64,000 bases of DNA from Prevotella communis. GTDB taxonomy: Bacteria; Bacteroidota; Bacteroidia; Bacteroidales; Bacteroidaceae. Positions within the stretch are counted from its first letter, which is position 1; each line of letters opens with the position of its first letter. The stretch lies in the NCBI RefSeq assembly GCF_022024175.1, contig NZ_CP091794.1, forward strand, positions 2,666,001 through 2,730,000, written 5' to 3'. Positions 60,539-64,000 of the stretch are shown piece after piece. Position numbers and translations under genes: made by a program. The notes under the pieces were generated by a model. The model was not told where the DNA came from and ran no database searches. It saw only the letters and a program-made list of their open reading frames with translations.

Positions 60539-60556
60539 CGAAAAAAAATAGAAAAT

Positions 60557-60592
60557 ACGTTCATTGTCTGTCTTTTTTGTTGCAATGAACGT
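60557..60592. promoter_or_regulatory. Candidate activator site between regulator and GH32
   Basis: ACGTTCATTG (60557-60566) and CAATGAACGT (60583-60592) form a perfect 10-bp inverted repeat with a 16-bp spacer. Half-sites lie 52 and 80 bp upstream of the GH32 -7 box. Confidence 0.65.
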
Positions 60593-60643
60593 TTTTTATT
60601 AGCTTTTGTATCATAATTTATAGGAGCAAAAAGAGAAATCATG

Positions 60644-60651
60644 TATATTTG
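60644..60651 (+). promoter_or_regulatory. -7 box of GH32-MFS-kinase operon
   Basis: TATATTTG, 33 bp before the ATG at 60685. No TTTG at -33, as expected for an activated promoter. Confidence 0.6.
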
Positions 60652-60684
60652 CAACAGATTTCTACACTAAAACATCAAACGACA

Positions 60685-62346
60685 ATGAAGAAAAGATTTT
60701 TACTGACACTGATGACTGTCATGCTAACCTGTACGGTTGGAGCACAGGTGAAGCCTATCGTGCTGGGCGACAAGCACGCCATGTTGAAAATGGAGCAAAG
60801 CTCCCGCTATCTGCTATTGCCTGTACAGGAAACGGAAGACATCGCAGCCATCGCCGTGTTAGACAACTATAATAATATGGTACAACGCCTCAACGTGAAG
60901 CTGGCCGTTGACCGCGTAGACTATTATGTGCCTTACGAACTGAAGGGTGCTTGTCTGTTGGATATCGAATTCCACGGAGACCGCCGCCAGAAGGGCGCTG
61001 TGGGTGAGTTTGCTTGCTGGCGAGAGATGAAGTACTCCAATACTTTCGACACTCAGAACCGTGAGCACTTCCGTCCTGTCTACCACCATACCCCTCTCTA
61101 TGGTTGGATGAACGATCCCAACGGAATGTTTTACAAGGACGGTGTGTGGCACCTCTACTACCAGTATAATCCTTACGGCAGTCAGTGGGAGAATATGACA
61201 TGGGGGCACAGTACCTCGAAGGACTTAATACACTGGGAGGCTCAGCCACTGGCTATCGAGGCCGACTGGTTAGGTTCTATCTTCAGCGGCTCGTGTGTAA
61301 CGAACGGCAGCGAGGTGGTGGCTTTCTACACCTCTGCAGGTCATCATCAAACACAATCCATGGCGGTATCAAAGGATGGCGGCCGCACCTTTAAGAAGTA
61401 TAGCGGCAATCCTATCCTGACGACCAGCGACATTGCCGACTTCCGCGACCCCAAAGCATTCTGGAACGAGGATGCCAAGATGTGGAACCTCATCCTGGCT
61501 GCAGGCCAGGAGATGCGCATCTACTCGTCAAAGGACTTGAAGGCATGGAAGTATGAGTCGTCGTTTGGCAAGGAGTATGGCAACCACAGTGGTGTGTGGG
61601 AGTGTCCTGACCTGTTCAAGATAGACAACAAGTGGGTGCTCATCTGCAACATCAATCCTGGTGGCCCCTTTGGCGGTAGTGCTACGCAATATTTCGTAGG
61701 ACAGTTCGATGGTCACAAGTTCACGTGCGAGTCGATGCCGAAGGTGACGAAGTGGCTGGACTACGGCAAAGACCACTATGCTACGGTGTCGTTCTACAAT
61801 GCACCCGACAACCGCCGCACGGTACTGGCATGGATGTCCAACTGGCAGTATGCCAACCAAGTACCCACCAAGCAGTTCCGCTCAGCCAACTCCATACCCC
61901 GCGACCTAGGACTGTTCCGTCATGGTGAAGAGACTTACGTCAGCGTAATACCTTCCAAGGAGATGCTGGCCGTGCGTGGCGCAAAGATAAAGAATCCTAC
62001 CGAGGCCTGCGAGATTCTCATCGACACAAAGAGCCAGACGGAGATAGTACTCTCCAACAACAAGGGCGAGAAGGTGACGATGAAATACGACGGCCAACAG
62101 CAGACGTTTATGATGGAGCGTGTGAAGAGTGGCGACGTCAGCTTCAGCGAGGCATTCCCTGCTGTGACGGTAGCCCCAACGTTTGGCACCGTCAAACAAC
62201 TGCGCATCTTCATCGACCGCTGCAGCATCGAGGTGTTTGATGCAGAGGGCAAGATGGCTATGACCAACTTGGTATTCCCGTCAGAGCCCTACAACACCCT
62301 CAAGGTGAAAGGTGGAAAGGCTACGATCTATCAAGTTAAGAATTAA
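60685..62346 (+). CDS. GH32 exo-fructosidase candidate (DUF4980-GH32)
   Basis: A 553-residue exported enzyme: signal peptide (cut near VGAQ, residue 20), an N-terminal DUF4980-like domain (about 22-130), then GH32 with WMNDPNG (nucleophile Asp, about 156), FRDPKAF (about 265), WECPDLF (acid/base Glu, about 307) and a C-terminal beta-sandwich (about 420-553). It should release fructose from fructo-oligosaccharides in the periplasm. The ATG at 60685 is used because the frame above it contains the promoter. First gene of the rightward operon. Confidence 0.92.
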   Translation: MKKRFLLTLMTVMLTCTVGAQVKPIVLGDKHAMLKMEQSSRYLLLPVQETEDIAAIAVLDNYNNMVQRLNVKLAVDRVDYYVPYELKGACLLDIEFHGDRRQKGAVGEFACWREMKYSNTFDTQNREHFRPVYHHTPLYGWMNDPNGMFYKDGVWHLYYQYNPYGSQWENMTWGHSTSKDLIHWEAQPLAIEADWLGSIFSGSCVTNGSEVVAFYTSAGHHQTQSMAVSKDGGRTFKKYSGNPILTTSDIADFRDPKAFWNEDAKMWNLILAAGQEMRIYSSKDLKAWKYESSFGKEYGNHSGVWECPDLFKIDNKWVLICNINPGGPFGGSATQYFVGQFDGHKFTCESMPKVTKWLDYGKDHYATVSFYNAPDNRRTVLAWMSNWQYANQVPTKQFRSANSIPRDLGLFRHGEETYVSVIPSKEMLAVRGAKIKNPTEACEILIDTKSQTEIVLSNNKGEKVTMKYDGQQQTFMMERVKSGDVSFSEAFPAVTVAPTFGTVKQLRIFIDRCSIEVFDAEGKMAMTNLVFPSEPYNTLKVKGGKATIYQVKN

Positions 62347-62409
62347 AAATTAAGAGTTAAGAAAGATAGTGAAGAGCTAACAGCTAAGAATTGATAATTA
62401 TAAAATATT
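62336..62409. repeat. Degenerate 7-bp spacer repeat
   Basis: The gap between the GH32 and MFS genes is mostly built from 7-bp units such as GTTAAGA, ATTAAAA, ATTAAGA, GTTAAGA, GCTAACA, GCTAAGA. It has no coding frame of note. Confidence 0.6.
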
Positions 62410-63573
62410 ATGACTAAGCAAAACAAAACAATTTACCTGATTCCCGTGATGCTCTGCTTCTTCTGCATGGGCTTCGTGGACTTGGTGGGCATTGCCTCCA
62501 ACTATGTAAAAGAAGACCTCGCACTGAGCGACTCGGTAGCCAACGTACTGCCATCGCTAGTATTCTTCTGGTTCCTCATCTTCAGCGTACCCACGGGCAT
62601 GCTAATGAACAAGATTGGTCGTAAGAAGACTGTACTGCTGTCACTGGGGGTGACTGTCGTGTCGCTACTCTTGCCACTGTTTGGCGAGACGTTTACACTG
62701 ATGCTTATCGCCTTCTCACTGCTGGGCATCGGCAACGCACTGATGCAGACCTCGCTGAACCCGCTGGTATCAACGGTGATGGGTGGCGGCAACCTGGCAG
62801 CAACGCTGACCTTCGGTCAGTTCATCAAGGCTATTGCCTCCTTCTCGGCACCTTATCTGGCTATGTGGGGCGCTACACTGGTCATTCCTGAGTTCGGACT
62901 GAACTGGCGCGTGCTCTTCGGCATCTTCTTCGTGGTGGGCATCCTGTCTACGGTGCTGCTCTTCGTAACACCTATCGAGGAGCCACCCATTGAGGGCAGG
63001 CCGTCGACCTTTGTAGAGTGTTTCAAACTGCTGGGAACACCTATCGTCCTCTTATCGTTCTTGGGAATCATGTGTCATGTGGGTATTGACGTAGGTACTA
63101 ACACTACCGCACCGAAGATTCTGATGGAGCGCCTGGGAATGACGCTCAACGAGGCGGCATTTGCCACAAGTCTGTACTTCATCTTCCGTACTCTGGGCTG
63201 TCTGACGGGTTCGTTCTTCCTCCGCGTGCTGAAGATGCGCACCTTCTTCACCATCTCTATCGCCATGATGGCCCTGTCGATGTGCGGACTGTTCGTCGGC
63301 ACTGAGCAGTGGATGCTCTATACTGCCATAGCCCTGGTGGGTTACGGCAACTCGAATGTCTTCTCCATGTGTTTCGCTACCGCTTTGGAGTCGATGCCTG
63401 AGAAACAGAACGAGGTGAGCGGTCTGATGATAATGGGACTGTTTGGTGGCACCATCTTCCCGCTGCTGATGGGCTTCATGAGCGACGCTATGGGACAGGC
63501 AGGAGCCGTGTTGGTCATGGCTGTTGGCGTCATCTACCTCTTTACGTATATCAAACAATTAAAAACCGCATAA
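62410..63573 (+). CDS. MFS sugar transporter (fructose candidate)
   Basis: A 387-residue inner-membrane transporter with 12 predicted helices and the MFS loop motif NKIGRKKT between helices 2 and 3. It belongs to the sugar:proton symporter group related to FucP/GlcP-like proteins of Bacteroidota. Its place between an exo-fructosidase and a PfkB kinase points to fructose uptake, as for BT1758. Confidence 0.85.
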   Translation: MTKQNKTIYLIPVMLCFFCMGFVDLVGIASNYVKEDLALSDSVANVLPSLVFFWFLIFSVPTGMLMNKIGRKKTVLLSLGVTVVSLLLPLFGETFTLMLIAFSLLGIGNALMQTSLNPLVSTVMGGGNLAATLTFGQFIKAIASFSAPYLAMWGATLVIPEFGLNWRVLFGIFFVVGILSTVLLFVTPIEEPPIEGRPSTFVECFKLLGTPIVLLSFLGIMCHVGIDVGTNTTAPKILMERLGMTLNEAAFATSLYFIFRTLGCLTGSFFLRVLKMRTFFTISIAMMALSMCGLFVGTEQWMLYTAIALVGYGNSNVFSMCFATALESMPEKQNEVSGLMIMGLFGGTIFPLLMGFMSDAMGQAGAVLVMAVGVIYLFTYIKQLKTA

Positions 63574-63577
63574 GACA

Positions 63578-64000
63578 ATGGAACAGAAACGATTTGTAGT
63601 AGGTCTCGGTGAGGCTTTATGGGATGTTCTTCCCGAAGGTAAGAAACTGGGTGGTGCACCCGCCAACTTTGCCTATCATGCTGGACAGTTTGGACTGCCG
63701 ACAGTAGCTATCAGTGCCTTGGGTCAAGACGATTTGGCAGAAGAAACCATCGAAGCACTGAAGGAACATCACTTAAATTACCTGATGCCACGCGTGGCCT
63801 ATCCTACCGGTACAGTACAGGTTACGCTATCAGGCGATGGCATTCCTGCCTATGAGATCAAGGAGAATGTGGCATGGGACAACATTCCCTACACACCAGA
63901 AATTGCAGAGATTGCCCGTCAGTGCCGTGCCGTTTGTTTCGGTTCGCTGGCTCAGCGCAATGTCACTTCATGGGCTACCATCCGCCAGTTCCTTGACAAC
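63578..64000 (+). CDS. PfkB-family carbohydrate kinase (fructokinase), partial
   Basis: The first 141 codons of a ribokinase-type sugar kinase, cut by the window edge with the frame still open. Seen: VVGLGEALWDVLPEGKKLGG, GGAPANFAYHAGQFG (first PfkB signature region) and the substrate-lid strand TGTVQVTLSGDG. It begins 4 bp after the MFS stop. It should phosphorylate fructose taken up by the transporter. Confidence 0.88.
   Translation, partial: MEQKRFVVGLGEALWDVLPEGKKLGGAPANFAYHAGQFGLPTVAISALGQDDLAEETIEALKEHHLNYLMPRVAYPTGTVQVTLSGDGIPAYEIKENVAWDNIPYTPEIAEIARQCRAVCFGSLAQRNVTSWATIRQFLDN

Noticed and set aside
60557-60592. Rho-independent terminator at the inverted repeat before GH32
   Set aside because: The T run after the stem looks like one, but no gene reads into it from the left and it lies between divergent promoters; the shared spacing with two other promoters favours an operator.
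1-64000. CRISPR arrays, tRNA, rRNA, insertion sequences, prophage
   Set aside because: No regularly spaced identical repeats with unique spacers, no tRNA or rRNA segments and no transposase or phage structural gene were recognised on either strand.

Overview
The window looks like chromosomal DNA of a Bacteroidota, most likely a Prevotella-type gut or rumen bacterium. Reasons seen in the sequence: Bacteroidota promoters (-7 box TAnnTTTG, often with TTTG 19-20 bp upstream), two SusC/SusD pairs, surface lipoproteins with CSDD after the lipobox, a full-length SprA (type IX secretion translocon, absent from Bacteroides but common in Prevotella), and several secreted proteins ending in the short Prevotella-like C-terminal sorting motif (xYDLxGRR...KGxYxxNGKKxxxK). 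No rRNA, tRNA, CRISPR array or insertion sequence was recognised.

Layout. 0.2-1.0 kb: DUF2975 membrane protein plus XRE regulator behind two copies of a palindromic operator, then a possible 22-residue peptide. 1.2-5.2 kb: DUF2461 protein, BASS-family transporter, short-chain dehydrogenase and a secreted type B carboxylesterase. 5.5-9.7 kb: an aldA-lutABC operon converting lactaldehyde to lactate to pyruvate. 9.9-19.2 kb: mutY, sprA and ruvA. 19.4-21.8 kb: meso-diaminopimelate dehydrogenase and a GH28 pectinase. 21.8-28.0 kb: a complete glycine cleavage operon with its own lipoate ligase and dihydrolipoyl dehydrogenase. 28.2-32.9 kb: dxs, trkA, trkH. 33.1-45.0 kb: a metalloprotease, a SusC/SusD pair, two exported proteins and an M6 protease, which look like a protein or peptide utilisation locus; then murQ and a small membrane protein. 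46.4-49.4 kb: a mosaic region with 22-bp iterated repeats, an ORF6N/PLD-like gene carrying in-frame palindromic repeats, a truncated signal-peptide ORF, an MmcQ/YjbR protein and a stand-alone condensation-domain protein. 49.7-64.0 kb: a fructan utilisation locus.

The fructan locus has a leftward operon (SusC, SusD, DUF4960 lipoprotein, GH32 lipoprotein), a rightward operon (GH32, MFS transporter, PfkB kinase cut by the window edge), a secreted carbohydrate-binding-like protein, and between the operons a regulator that joins a periplasmic sugar-binding domain, one membrane helix and an AraC DNA-binding domain without histidine kinase or receiver. The inferred flow is: surface GH32 cuts fructan, SusCD imports oligosaccharides, periplasmic GH32 releases fructose, MFS and PfkB take it in and phosphorylate it.

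The strongest new observation is that three promoters of this locus carry CGTTCA/TGAACG half-sites at the same exact distances from the -7 box (80 bp in all three; 52 bp in two, 31 bp in the third, a difference of 21 bp or two helical turns). This is a candidate operator for the regulator and puts the secreted protein at 49707-50624 into the regulon.
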